A stretch of DNA of 64,000 nucleotides from Pseudomonas baltica (GCF_014235765.1 NZ_JACMYH010000007.1:60889-124888); one strand, 5' to 3'. Numbered from the stretch's first letter, positions 24,833 through 33,415 are shown. Program-made: numbers and translations. The notes: generated by a model not told the origin, from the letters alone.

Positions 24833-25843
24833 CTAGACCAACTGCGCCTGCCTCAACTCGCTTTTCAGATAGGCATAATAGATCGGCCCCGCCACCACCC
24901 CGGGCAGCCCGAACGCTGCCTCGAATATCAGCATGGCCAGCAGCAGTTCCCATGACTTGGCGCTGATCTGACCGCCCACGATCCGCGCGTTGAGGAAGTA
25001 CTCGACCTTGTGGATCAATATCAGATAGCCCAGCGCCGCAACCGCTACCCAGATCGACAGCGACAGCCCGACAATGGTGATCAGCGTGTTCGAGATCAGG
25101 TTGCCGATCACCGGCAACAACCCGAGCAGGAAGGTCAGCACGATGAGGGTCTTGGTCAGCGGCAGCTTGATCCCGCACAGCGGCAACACCACGGCCAGGA
25201 AAATGGCGGTAAAGAAGGTGTTCAGCAGTGAAATCTTGATCTGCGCGAAAACGATGTTGCGAAAGGCTCGCACCAGCAGGGCCAGGCGGTCGAACAGCGC
25301 CGCGGCCAATGGCTTGCGGTTTTCGGGATCGGGGATCGCCTGCAGGGCGATGATGGCGCCCAGTACCATGCCGATCAGCAAGGTCACGAACATGTGCGCC
25401 GCATCCTTGCCCACCAGTTGCAGATCGCTCAGGTGCTTGCTCAGCCAGCCGCTGATAGCCACCCGAAACTCGGCGGCACTGGCCGGCAGGTAGGCGTCGA
25501 TGAAAGGCGGCAACTGGCCGCGGGCTCGATCCACCACGCCCATGAACTTGTTCAGCGAAGCACCGGGGTTTTCTGCCTCGTGCAGGATGAAACTGATGAC
25601 GCCGGCGAACAGCAACGCCAGGCTGCTGACCACCAAGGTGCCCAGCAACGCCACCGCCACCCACCGTGCACGCCGCCCGGCAATCAGTCGCTCCAGTTGC
25701 GGCGTGAGCATGTTGACCAGTTCGAATACCAGCAGGCCAGCCAGCAAGCTCGGCAGCAAGCGCATCGGCAAGACCAGCAGAAGGCCGCCGAACACCAGAA
25801 TCCAGCTGGCGATCAGCACTTGACGCGAAGAAAACATGGGCAT
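24833..25843 (-). CDS. AI-2E family transporter / PerM-like membrane protein
   Basis: The 336-residue protein has about eight hydrophobic segments arranged as in the AI-2E exporter-like (PerM/UPF0118) family: two at the N-terminus, one before a soluble region (about 90-150, with FIDAYLPASAAEFRVAI), then five. The segment LLGLLPVIGNLISNTLI is characteristic (LPVIGN where relatives have a similar P-x-x-G motif). Members export small molecules or ions; the substrate is unknown here. The first ATG is preferred because GAGG lies four bases upstream. Confidence 0.82.
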   Translation of the reverse strand: MPMFSSRQVLIASWILVFGGLLLVLPMRLLPSLLAGLLVFELVNMLTPQLERLIAGRRARWVAVALLGTLVVSSLALLFAGVISFILHEAENPGASLNKFMGVVDRARGQLPPFIDAYLPASAAEFRVAISGWLSKHLSDLQLVGKDAAHMFVTLLIGMVLGAIIALQAIPDPENRKPLAAALFDRLALLVRAFRNIVFAQIKISLLNTFFTAIFLAVVLPLCGIKLPLTKTLIVLTFLLGLLPVIGNLISNTLITIVGLSLSIWVAVAALGYLILIHKVEYFLNARIVGGQISAKSWELLLAMLIFEAAFGLPGVVAGPIYYAYLKSELRQAQLV

Positions 25844-26010
25844 AAAGCCTCAGAAGCGAGCGATTCGAAAGGACAGGCAGTCTGCCAGCGTTGTGAGCGA
25901 AGGGCCAGTAGGCGGACGCATGCCGAACCCCGGCTAAATTGCGTCATTTGTTTTCCGCCGCAGCCCGTCTTCAACGGCCCTGCAGACGCTTTGCTGCCCG
26001 AAAGATTTCA

Positions 26011-26038
26011 GAACTATCGCGCGGTCGATGCGCTCAAA
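26011..26038 (+). promoter_or_regulatory. Possible AlgU/RpoE-type promoter of osmE
   Basis: GAACTA and TCAAA are separated by 17 bases, close to the AlgU pattern GAACTT-N16/17-TCnnA. It ends 43 bases before the osmE ATG. osmE in P. aeruginosa is reported to belong to the AlgU envelope-stress regulon, which supports the call. Confidence 0.4.
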
Positions 26039-26081
26039 GCATCACGGGGCCACTCACGGCCCATCGAAGGAGCGACTCCCC

Positions 26082-26429
26082 ATGTACAAGCAATCCTTGG
26101 CAGCACTCTTTGCCGTAGCCGCGCTGGCTGGCTGTTCATCGAACACCACGGTGCAGAACCCGGTGGACTTCGTGACCTACCGTGACGCGCCCCTGGTCAA
26201 GCAGGTCGAGAAAGGCATGACCATGCAACAGGTGCTGGCCATCGGCGGCACGCCTTCGACCGTCGTTGCCGGCACTGCCAACTCCATGTACGGCACCTGC
26301 AATAACTACATCCTGACCCGTGAAGGCCATCAGCAGCCTTACTACGTGAGTTTCGACAGCTCTGGCCACGTCGCCACCAAGGGCTTCATGACTTGCGAGC
26401 AACGCAAGCTCAACGAAACCGCACCGTAA
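26082..26429 (+). CDS. osmE: Osmotically inducible lipoprotein OsmE
   Basis: The 115-residue protein has a lipoprotein signal with lipobox LAGC (MYKQSLAALFAVAALAGCSS), so Cys18 would be lipidated and the protein anchored to the envelope. The body resembles the SmpA/OmlA fold (VEKGMTMQQVLAIGGTPSTVV, then NNYILTREGHQQPYYVSFD). OsmE is induced by osmotic stress; its molecular role is unclear. A GAAGGAG site lies 11 bases before the ATG. A possible AlgU promoter lies upstream. Confidence 0.9.
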   Translation: MYKQSLAALFAVAALAGCSSNTTVQNPVDFVTYRDAPLVKQVEKGMTMQQVLAIGGTPSTVVAGTANSMYGTCNNYILTREGHQQPYYVSFDSSGHVATKGFMTCEQRKLNETAP

Positions 26430-26452
26430 CCCTGCCCCAGGCGGCTGACGAA

Positions 26453-26472
26453 AGGCCCTCCCCGGGCCATTT
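26453..26472 (+). terminator. Weak terminator after osmE
   Basis: GGCCC and GGGCC pair around TCCCC, followed by ATTTGT. It is a short GC stem with a poor T-tract, 24 bases after the osmE stop. Confidence 0.35.
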
Positions 26473-26541
26473 GTAATAAAACTTTTCGTCGCCGCCACGA
26501 CTCACATCTGTGTAGCGAGACTTCTGTACCGATCCCGCCGG

Positions 26542-26557
26542 GCCCCGAATTCGGGGC
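26542..26557. promoter_or_regulatory. 16-bp perfect palindrome upstream of the bacterioferritin-like gene
   Basis: GCCCCGAATTCGGGGC is a perfect palindrome 41 bases before the ATG at 26599. It could be an operator or a 5' leader hairpin. The only other signal in this 169-bp gap is the weak terminator after osmE. Confidence 0.4.
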
Positions 26558-26598
26558 AACAGAGCGCGACGGCCAAAACCGTATAGCTGGAGACGAAC

Positions 26599-27138
26599 AT
26601 GATCGACCTAGAAACTTCCAAATTGACTCCCGTCGATGTACTGCGTGCCCGTGCGCGCCAAGGTGTCGAGAACGGCGCGGTCACCGAAGGCTACGATGCC
26701 AACCGCGAAGAGATCATCAAGCTGCTCAACAGCTCGCTGGCGACAGAGCTGGTATGCGTGCTGCGCTACAAGCGCCATTACTTCATGGCCAGTGGTTTAA
26801 AGGCCAGCATTGCGGCCGACGAGTTCCTCGAGCACGCCAAACAGGAAGGCGAGCACGCCGACAAGCTGGCTGAACGTATCGTGCAGCTGGGCGGCGAGCC
26901 GGAGTTCAACCCGGACCTGCTGAGCAAGAATTCCCACGCCCAGTACGTGGCTGGCAACAGCCTGAAGGAAATGGTCTACGAAGACCTGGTGGCCGAGCGG
27001 ATCGCCGTCGACAGCTACCGCGAAATCATCCAGTACATTGGCGACAAAGACCCTACCACTCGCCGTATCTTCGAAGACATCCTGGCTCAGGAAGAAGAAC
27101 ACGCCGATGACATGGCGGACATCTACGGCTCGCTGTAA
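26599..27138 (+). CDS. Bacterioferritin / Dps-like ferritin-family protein
   Basis: The 179-residue four-helix protein carries ferritin-type metal ligands in pairs: Glu in NSSLATELVCVLRYKRHYFMA, EHAKQEGEHADKLAERI, EDLVAERIAVDSYREII and ILAQEEEHADDMADI, i.e. two E-x-x-H sets. It is the counterpart of P. aeruginosa PA4880, which I recall being described as a Dps-like protein with bacterioferritin-type ferroxidase centres. It would oxidise and store iron and protect against peroxide. No haem-binding Met could be assigned with certainty. A strong terminator follows. Confidence 0.82.
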   Translation: MIDLETSKLTPVDVLRARARQGVENGAVTEGYDANREEIIKLLNSSLATELVCVLRYKRHYFMASGLKASIAADEFLEHAKQEGEHADKLAERIVQLGGEPEFNPDLLSKNSHAQYVAGNSLKEMVYEDLVAERIAVDSYREIIQYIGDKDPTTRRIFEDILAQEEEHADDMADIYGSL

Positions 27139-27156
27139 CAACCTGCCGCAAGTCCC

Positions 27157-27184
27157 AAGCCAGAACTCAGGTTCTGGCTTTTTT
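27157..27184 (+). terminator. Rho-independent terminator after the bacterioferritin-like gene
   Basis: AAGCCAGAAC and GTTCTGGCTT form a 10-bp stem with a CTCA loop, directly followed by TTTT. It lies 18 bases after the stop codon. Confidence 0.9.
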
Positions 27185-27214
27185 GTGCCTGACGGTCGCG
27201 TCAGCTGAGATGTG

Positions 27215-27590
27215 TTTCAACTGATACACCGCAGGGCCCGTTTCGCGGCCGATGACCGCTCCTACAGGAGTACCGCGCCTGCTTGTAGGAGCGGTCCGTG
27301 GCAGCGAAGGGCGCGCCTCAATTCACCTGATACACCGCAAGGCCCGTTTCGCGGCCGATGACCGCTCCTACAGGAATACCGCGCCTGCTTGTAGGAGCGC
27401 TCCGTGGCCGCGAAGGGCGCGCCTCAATTCACCTGATACGCCGCAAGGCACGGTTCGCGACCGATGATCGCTCCTACAGGAGTACCGCAACCCCATGTAG
27501 GAGCGGTCCGTGGCCGCGAAGGGCGCGCCTCAATTCACCTGATACACCGCGGCGCCCGCTTCGCGGGCAGAGCCCGCTCCCACACAGGTG
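27215..27590. repeat. 106-bp tandem REPIN units with a mosaic last copy
   Basis: Three 106-base units start at 27241, 27347 and 27453. Each has facing family-A REPs (TTCGCGGCCGATGACCGCTC and TGTAGGAGCGGTCCGTGGCC) plus the spacer GCGCGCCTCAATTCACCTGA. A fourth start, again 106 bases on (27560), carries a family-C core instead. These fill the 488-bp gap before the convergent AsmA gene; no gene is seen. Confidence 0.9.
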
Positions 27591-27626
27591 CGGGTCATTC
27601 CGGGGGACCCGCCTTCCAACCGAGCC

Positions 27627-29699
27627 TCAGGAAGCAGGCACCGTCTTGGGCGCCTTGCCCGACTTCATTTGTTCGAGCAATGGCGTGCACTGGTTCGGCT
27701 CACCGCCACTAGGCGCGACCAGTGCCAGCAACCCGGCCGCCGGCCCGATGGTAGCGCCCAGCGCAATCATGCCCGCGCCGCGCAGCAGCAGTGGCACGGC
27801 TTGCACCCCGGCATTGGGCTTGGCGAACGGGCCGCGCACATACAACGGCGAGCGCAGCGACAGCAGGCGGAAGCCCTTCGATTCCGGCGATATCTTCAGG
27901 TCCAGTTGTTCCTGCTTGAAATTCACCGTGCCGTCGACGTAGATGATCGCGTTCTCGGTATCGAAAACGAACAGATCGGTGCTGGCCAGCCCGTTCTTGA
28001 TGCCCAGCGAGGCCGCCGCACAGTTGATCTCCACTTCCTTGTCGCCGAAGATCTTGCCCACCAGGTAGTTACCGACATTGAGCCCGGCAATCTCCATCAG
28101 GTCACGGCTCACGGCACCATCATTGACCAGCATCTTCAAATTGCCATCTGCCGAACCCAGTAGCGCTGCGACTGAATTACCGGTACCGGTGATGTCGGCA
28201 TCGCCGTTGAGCTGGCCGAAGCTGGTGCGCATGGGTTCGAACGTGGGAAACAGCTGCTTGAGCTGAAACCCGCGGGCGGTCAGTTTGGCCCTGCCCTGCA
28301 ACGGCGTAGTGCGCCCGTTCAGCGAGATCTGTGCATCCAGCTTGCCGCCGGCCACGCCAAAGCGCAGAGGTTCCAGGCGCAGGTTGCCGTCGTTCAACAC
28401 CACATGGGTGTACAGATCGGTGAACGGCAATTCTTCGCTGTGGACGATCTTGCGTCCGGTAAATTCGACATCGGCGTCCATGGCACGCCAGCGGTCGGTC
28501 TTGAACTCTTCGACTGGCAACACCTTGCCGGTGGGTTGCTTGCTTGCGCCGCCACGAGCCTTCTGCTCGGTATTGGAGTCAGCGCCGATCAAAGGCTTGA
28601 GGTCGGCAAACAGCAACTGGTTCGAGACCAGCGCGCCGCTCAGCTTGGGCCTTGGCTGACTGGCGACGAAGCCCAGATCACCATGGATGTCGCTGTTGCC
28701 GATCTTGCCGTTGAAGCCTTCATAGCGGAACGACGCGCCGCCGGGCTCGTGCAGTTTGACCAGCAAGTGCCCGTCGGTTTCGTACGCAGGCGAATCCGGC
28801 AGGGTCACCCCGGTCAGTGGATACAGGTTGCCCAGGCTGCTGCCACTCAGGCGCAGGCGCAGGTCCAGGGCACCGAGATTGCGTGGGTCGGTCAGGGTAC
28901 CGGCAACCGCTGCGCGGGTATCGGCAATGCGCACGTCGACCTGCACCGGAAACGGTCGTGTTGCATCCTGCAGCGCCAGCAGCCCGCCGATCTTGCCCGA
29001 CCCCGACAGCGGCAGGTCCTTGTAGCGGCCATCGACCTTGAAGCCGAAGGCATAATCCTGCGCACTGGCGCCCTGGTCGGCGACTTTCTTGGCCGCACCG
29101 CTGCCGACGATATCGCTGAACGCGATGGGCTTGCCCAATGGATCGATCAACACCTTGACCGAGGTCTTGAGCGTCTGGTCGTCGAAAGCCACCACGCCTT
29201 TGTCGAAGCCTATGGCACCGATGTCCATGACCCACTTGGAGGGCTCGGCATCGGGGTCTTTTTCGTCGAACTGAAAGGTCCAGTTGGCGCGTCCATCCGC
29301 CAGGCGCTGCAGGGCTACGTCGGGCCCGGTCAGGTCGATACGCGGTATGACCACCCGCTGGGCCAGCAAAGGCAAGGGCGAGAGACGAAACTCGACCTTC
29401 TGCAGGCTCGCCATCTGGGGCTTCTGCGACCAGTCGGGGTTGCCCAGGGTGATGTCCTGGGCGACGAAGCGCGGCCATGGCACCCAGGCCCGCCAGCCGC
29501 CCTCATCCGTTTCGCGCTGCCAATGCACAGCCAGGTCGCCATTGATGGCGAAAGGGCGATGCAGGGCTTCGGACACTTTTTCGTTGAGCGTGGGCTTGAT
29601 TCGATTCCAATCGAAGGTGGCGATCACCACCACCAATATCACCAGCAGGACCAACAGGCTGCCCAGGGTCCAGGCGATGATTTTACGTGGGCGCGTCAT
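27627..29699 (-). CDS. AsmA-family envelope protein
   Basis: The 690-residue protein has one N-terminal membrane helix (IIAWTLGSLLVLLVILVVVIATF) and a long periplasmic part. Near the start is the AsmA-type region (DWNRIKPTLNEKVSEALHRPFAINGDLAV, RFVAQDITLGNPDWS), and near the end the AsmA C-terminal region (LKMLVNDGAVSRDLMEIAGLNVGNYLVGKIFGD, TVNFKQEQLDLKISPESKG). AsmA-like proteins are bridge-like proteins affecting outer-membrane lipid supply. The ATG at 29699 was preferred over an upstream start because the helix follows it immediately. Confidence 0.88.
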   Translation of the reverse strand: MTRPRKIIAWTLGSLLVLLVILVVVIATFDWNRIKPTLNEKVSEALHRPFAINGDLAVHWQRETDEGGWRAWVPWPRFVAQDITLGNPDWSQKPQMASLQKVEFRLSPLPLLAQRVVIPRIDLTGPDVALQRLADGRANWTFQFDEKDPDAEPSKWVMDIGAIGFDKGVVAFDDQTLKTSVKVLIDPLGKPIAFSDIVGSGAAKKVADQGASAQDYAFGFKVDGRYKDLPLSGSGKIGGLLALQDATRPFPVQVDVRIADTRAAVAGTLTDPRNLGALDLRLRLSGSSLGNLYPLTGVTLPDSPAYETDGHLLVKLHEPGGASFRYEGFNGKIGNSDIHGDLGFVASQPRPKLSGALVSNQLLFADLKPLIGADSNTEQKARGGASKQPTGKVLPVEEFKTDRWRAMDADVEFTGRKIVHSEELPFTDLYTHVVLNDGNLRLEPLRFGVAGGKLDAQISLNGRTTPLQGRAKLTARGFQLKQLFPTFEPMRTSFGQLNGDADITGTGNSVAALLGSADGNLKMLVNDGAVSRDLMEIAGLNVGNYLVGKIFGDKEVEINCAAASLGIKNGLASTDLFVFDTENAIIYVDGTVNFKQEQLDLKISPESKGFRLLSLRSPLYVRGPFAKPNAGVQAVPLLLRGAGMIALGATIGPAAGLLALVAPSGGEPNQCTPLLEQMKSGKAPKTVPAS

Positions 29700-29862
29700 T
29701 GCGGGCTCCTTGAGACTGCGTGCTCCCGCGAGCACAGGGGGTGCTACCTAACAAGGGTAGGACTGATAAACGCCTCGAGGGTTTAGTTTTTGGCTTTTTC
29801 GAGCCCGGACGCGAGCCGCTTCAACGGTGGATGCTGTGTGTCTGATGCAATGCGATGAACCC

Positions 29863-29998
29863 GGACGCGGCTTGCGCCGCTGCTACAGGGATCGCGGTCT
29901 ACTCCCTGTAGCAGCGGCGCGAGCCGCGTCAGCGGTGCATGCGATCCGCCTGATCCAACGGGGTCAACCAGGACGCGGCTCGCGCCGCTGCTACAGGA
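29863..29998. repeat. Three family-B REP elements
   Basis: Copies at 29864-29888, 29906-29930 (inverted) and 29971-29997 contain the GCAGCGGCGC core or its complement. The rest of the 528-bp gap to the repeat-protein gene (30016-30227) is AT-richer than its surroundings, as expected of a promoter region, but I could not assign a promoter. Confidence 0.8.
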
Positions 29999-30227
29999 TT
30001 TCAGCGTCGCTCCTTCATCGACGTTACCGATGGTGACGCTCGACAACGGTGCTCAGGGCCCGAGAATTCACTGTGCTGGTGCACTGAAACCCTCGATCTA
30101 GAGCCCTCGCGGCAAAACATCATTTTCGTTGATTGTTACCATTGCCTTTATGAACTTTTCTATCGAATTTCAAAGAGTAGCATTGGCTCTGTACCCAATT
30201 ACTGCCCTCCCAAGGAGCGCCACCATC

Positions 30228-30686
30228 ATGAAACGCCAATTGCTGCTTTCCCTGACTCTCTCGGTCCTCGCTGCCAACGCCTTCGCCATGCCAGCCGCCG
30301 ATCAAAGTGTTTCCGCCGAACTGCGTTCCAGCGCTGCCAGCTTCAGCCAGCCCTACCTGGCGGAAGACGGTTCCAACCGCACCCCACAAGGCGCTGTCGC
30401 CGAGAACGGCTCCGACCGCACGCCACAGGCTACTTTCGCTGAAGACGGTTCGGATCGCACTCCACAAGGCACCTTCGCCGAGAACGGCTCCGACCGCACG
30501 CCACAGGCCACGTTCGCTGAAGACGGTTCGGATCGCACCCCACAAGGCACCTTCGCCGAGAACGGCTCCGACCGTACGCCACAGGCCACGTTCGCCGAAG
30601 ACGGTTCGGATCGCACGCCACAAGGCACCTTCGCCGAGAACGGCTCGCAGCGTCTGCTCGATCGTCAAGACCAAGCCAACGCATGA
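30228..30686 (+). CDS. Secreted protein of 13-residue tandem repeats, function unknown
   Basis: The 152-residue protein has a clear signal peptide (MKRQLLLSLTLSVLAANAFA). About residues 43-146 are eight copies of a 13-residue unit, alternately TFAEDGSDRTPQG and TFAENGSDRTPQA; the first and last copies are degenerate. A short tail RLLDRQDQANA ends it. There are no cysteines, the composition is polar and acidic, and the protein is probably unstructured in the periplasm or outside. I recall similar small pseudomonad proteins being labelled 'phage infection protein', without firm evidence. An AAGGAG site lies 12 bases before the ATG. Confidence 0.8.
   Translation: MKRQLLLSLTLSVLAANAFAMPAADQSVSAELRSSAASFSQPYLAEDGSNRTPQGAVAENGSDRTPQATFAEDGSDRTPQGTFAENGSDRTPQATFAEDGSDRTPQGTFAENGSDRTPQATFAEDGSDRTPQGTFAENGSQRLLDRQDQANA
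30354..30665. repeat. 39/78-bp coding repeats
   Basis: Eight 39-base units encode the 13-residue repeats. Odd and even units use different codons (GGTTCGGAT versus GGCTCCGAC), so the true duplication unit is the 78-bp pair. Copy number is likely to vary between strains. Confidence 0.88.
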
Positions 30687-30710
30687 GGCAGTGGTTTGAG
30701 GTATCCGACG

Positions 30711-30735
30711 AAGCCCGGCCTCCCCAAGCCGGGCT
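30711..30735. terminator. Stem-loop after the repeat-protein gene
   Basis: AAGCCCGGC and GCCGGGCTT form a perfect 9-bp stem around CTCCCCA. It lies 25 bases after the stop codon and lacks a T-tract, so termination is only probable. Confidence 0.5.
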
Positions 30736-30833
30736 TGCCGCCCCCGCGTAATCCATCGCTGCACCCGCTTGGTTCGACGCCCCGCCTGTCAATTTGCTAG
30801 AGTTCTGCGCTGTCCTTCACAGAAGCTCCGTCG

Positions 30834-31460
30834 ATGTTGCCTCGCGCCGAACAGAAACAGCAGACCCGTCTCGCCCTCCTCGAAGCCGCACGCCAACTGA
30901 TGGCGGCCGGTCGAGGCTTCGGCAGTATCAGCCTGCGCGAAGTCGCCAAGGCTGCTGGCATCGTACCCACCGGTTTCTATCGCCATTTCGACGACATGGA
31001 TCAGCTCGGCCTGGCCCTGGTCAACGAAGTCGACGCCACGTTCCGCGCCACGCTGCGCCTGGTTCGTCACCATGAAATAGTGGTCGGCGGCCTCACGGCG
31101 GCTTCCGTCCGCATCTTTCTCGACGGAGTGGCTGCCAATCGCCCGCAATTCCTGTTCCTCGCCCGCGAGCAATACGGAGGGTCCCTGCCCGTGCGCCAGG
31201 CCATTGCCACTTTGCGCGCCGGCATCAGCGCCGACCTGGCCACCGATCTGGGGTCCATGCCCAAATGGCAGCACCTGAGCAGCGCGTCACTGCAGGTGAT
31301 GGCCGACCTTGTCGTCAAGGCCGTGTTTGCCACGCTTCCCGAACTGATCGACCCACCCGCTGCCGACCTGCCAGCCCACCTGACCCCCGAGGCGAAGATC
31401 GGCCAGCAACTGCGCTTCATTTTCATCGGCGCCAAATACTGGAAAGGCCTCAACCAATAA
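30834..31460 (+). CDS. desT: TetR-family regulator DesT
   Basis: The 208-residue protein has an N-terminal TetR helix-turn-helix (ISLREVAKAAGIVPTGFYRHFDDMDQLGLAL, about residues 36-66). The C-terminal ligand domain includes NRPQFLFLAREQYGGSLPVRQAI and FATLPELIDPPA. This closely matches my recollection of P. aeruginosa DesT (PA4890), an acyl-CoA-sensing repressor of fatty-acid desaturase genes. The order desT-ureE-ureF-ureG is shared with P. aeruginosa. The desaturase genes that flank desT there are not present here. Confidence 0.85.
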   Translation: MLPRAEQKQQTRLALLEAARQLMAAGRGFGSISLREVAKAAGIVPTGFYRHFDDMDQLGLALVNEVDATFRATLRLVRHHEIVVGGLTAASVRIFLDGVAANRPQFLFLAREQYGGSLPVRQAIATLRAGISADLATDLGSMPKWQHLSSASLQVMADLVVKAVFATLPELIDPPAADLPAHLTPEAKIGQQLRFIFIGAKYWKGLNQ

Positions 31461-31618
31461 CTCGCTCGCCTCGAATTGGTGCACCTCACGCCGCTACGCA
31501 CCGCACCAGTGCATTGCGCCGAGCCTCGTTCATCCTGATCCCGCAGCCCCGTTAGCTCACTACCGGTTGGCAAGACACTTGCTCTGCATTGGCCACTGCC
31601 CTTCAATGGAAACGTCCA

Positions 31619-32119
31619 ATGCTGGTTATCCATCGCAGAATCGCGCCCGCAAGCCAATGGGCAGCCGAACTGCACCTCAACTTCGAAGCCCGCAGCAAGA
31701 GTCGCCTGCGCTGTTTCAGTGCCGAAGGTGAAGACGTCGGCCTGTTTCTGGAACGCGGTCAACCTCCGTTGCACGACGGCGAGTGCCTGCAGGCCGAAGA
31801 CGGCCGCGTGGTGCGGGTCTGCGCACGGCCCGAGGCGCTGCTTCATGTCACCTGCAGCAGCGCCTTCGAGCTGACTCGCGCCGCCTACCATCTGGGCAAC
31901 CGCCACGTGGCCCTGCAGGTGGGTGACGGCTGGCTGCGCCTGCTCGACGACTACGTGCTCAAGGCCATGCTCGAACAACTCGGCGCCCAGACCCAACCCC
32001 TGCTGGCACCTTTTCATCCCGAACATGGCGCCTATGGCGGTGGCCATCACCATTCGCGCCATGGCGAGGAAGACTTCAACTACGCGCCCAAACTGCACCA
32101 GTTCGGCGTGCGCACGTGA
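31619..32119 (+). CDS. ureE: Urease accessory nickel metallochaperone UreE
   Basis: The 166-residue protein has the UreE core (SRLRCFSAEGEDVGLFLERG, then FELTRAAYHLGNRHVALQV, in which the His is the conserved nickel ligand) and a His-containing tail (HPEHGAYGGGHHHSRHGEEDFNYAPKLHQFGV split over about 140-164). It delivers nickel for urease activation. The start is the ATG at 31619 beginning MLVIHRRI; an upstream in-frame extension is not conserved. The stop overlaps the ureF GTG. Confidence 0.94.
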   Translation: MLVIHRRIAPASQWAAELHLNFEARSKSRLRCFSAEGEDVGLFLERGQPPLHDGECLQAEDGRVVRVCARPEALLHVTCSSAFELTRAAYHLGNRHVALQVGDGWLRLLDDYVLKAMLEQLGAQTQPLLAPFHPEHGAYGGGHHHSRHGEEDFNYAPKLHQFGVRT

Positions 32120-32790
32120 ACAACGCCTGGGCCCTGCTGCGCCTGGCCAGCCCGCAACTGCCGATCGGTGGCTACAGCTACTCGCAGGGCCTGGAGATGG
32201 CCGTGGAAAACGGCACGGTGACCGATGCGCAAAGCGCCCATCGCTGGATCGCCGACCAACTGCTGCTCAACCTGGCCCGTTTCGAGGCGCCCCTGCTGCT
32301 GGCCCACTGCGTGGCTGCCGCCGAAGAGGACTGGGGACAACTGCTGGAGCTAGGTGCCGAACATCGCTCGAGCCGCGAAACCCGCGAACTGCAACTCGAA
32401 AGCCGGCAAATGGGCTATTCGCTCAAGCAACTGCTGCTCGGCCTTGCCGAACTGGACATTACGGCCCGCCACTATCTGGCTCAGATCGAAGAGCCCCACC
32501 TGGCCCTGGGCTGGGCACTGGCCGCGCGCGCCTGGAACATCCCTGCGCAGGACGCCCTTGCGGCCTGGCTGTGGAGTTGGCTGGAAAACCAGTTGGCGGT
32601 GCTCATGAAGACCCTGCCCCTGGGCCAGCAGGCTGCTCAGCGACTTACCACACAACTGCTGCCGACGCTGCAGCAGGCCCAGTTCGCAGCCACCGAACTG
32701 GATCCCCGACACTACGGCAGCGCCGCTTTCGGCCTGTCATTGGCGAGCATGGCCCACGAGCGCCAGTACAGCCGCCTGTTCCGTTCCTAG
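32116..32790 (+). CDS. ureF: Urease accessory protein UreF
   Basis: This 224-residue protein starts at GTG, overlapping the ureE stop (GTGA). It contains LRLASPQLPIGGYSYSQGLEMAVE, the UreF hallmark, and SRETRELQLESRQMGYSLKQL, and ends YGSAAFGLSLASMAHERQYSRLFRS-like text. UreF is the helical bridge between UreD and the GTPase UreG. It is followed after 10 bases by ureG with an AGGAG site. Confidence 0.95.
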   Translation: MNNAWALLRLASPQLPIGGYSYSQGLEMAVENGTVTDAQSAHRWIADQLLLNLARFEAPLLLAHCVAAAEEDWGQLLELGAEHRSSRETRELQLESRQMGYSLKQLLLGLAELDITARHYLAQIEEPHLALGWALAARAWNIPAQDALAAWLWSWLENQLAVLMKTLPLGQQAAQRLTTQLLPTLQQAQFAATELDPRHYGSAAFGLSLASMAHERQYSRLFRS

Positions 32791-32800
32791 GAGAGTCACC

Positions 32801-33415
32801 ATGAATACCCAACCCCTGCGTGTCGGTATCGGAGGCCCGGTAGGCTCTGGCAAGACCGCGCTGACCCTGGCCTTGTGCCTGGCCCTGCGCGAGCGCTACA
32901 ACCTGGCCGTGGTCACCAACGATATCTACACCCGCGAAGACGCCGACTTCCTGGTACGCAACCAGGCCCTGGCGCCCGAGCGCATCATCGGTGTGGAAAC
33001 CGGTGGCTGCCCGCACACCGCCATCCGCGAAGACGCCTCCATCAATCTGGAAGCCGTGGACCAGCTCAACCGGCGCTTTCCGGGCCTGGACCTGATCCTC
33101 GTGGAATCGGGTGGGGACAACCTGTCCGCCACCTTCAGCCCCGAGCTGTCGGACCTGACCATCTACGTGATCGACGTGTCCGCCGGCGACAAGCTGCCGC
33201 GCAAGGGCGGCCCTGGCATCTGCAAGTCCGACCTGCTGGTGATCAACAAGATCGACCTGGCGCCGCTGGTAGGGGCCTCGTTGGAAATGATGGACAGCGA
33301 CACCCGACGCATGCGCGGCGATAAGCCGTTCGTCTTCAGCAACCAGAAGACCGGTCAGGGCCTGGAACAGATCATTGCCTTCATCGAACGCCAAGGCCTG
33401 CTCGACGCCGCCTGA
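32801..33415 (+). CDS. ureG: Urease accessory GTPase UreG
   Basis: The 204-residue SIMIBI GTPase has the P-loop GIGGPVGSGKTALT, the metal-binding Cys-Pro-His of ETGGCPHTAIREDASINL, the switch segment VESGGDNLSATFSPEL, and the NKIDLAP base-recognition motif. It hydrolyses GTP during nickel transfer into urease. A GGAGAG site precedes the ATG. It is the third gene of ureE-ureF-ureG. Confidence 0.97.
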   Translation: MNTQPLRVGIGGPVGSGKTALTLALCLALRERYNLAVVTNDIYTREDADFLVRNQALAPERIIGVETGGCPHTAIREDASINLEAVDQLNRRFPGLDLILVESGGDNLSATFSPELSDLTIYVIDVSAGDKLPRKGGPGICKSDLLVINKIDLAPLVGASLEMMDSDTRRMRGDKPFVFSNQKTGQGLEQIIAFIERQGLLDAA

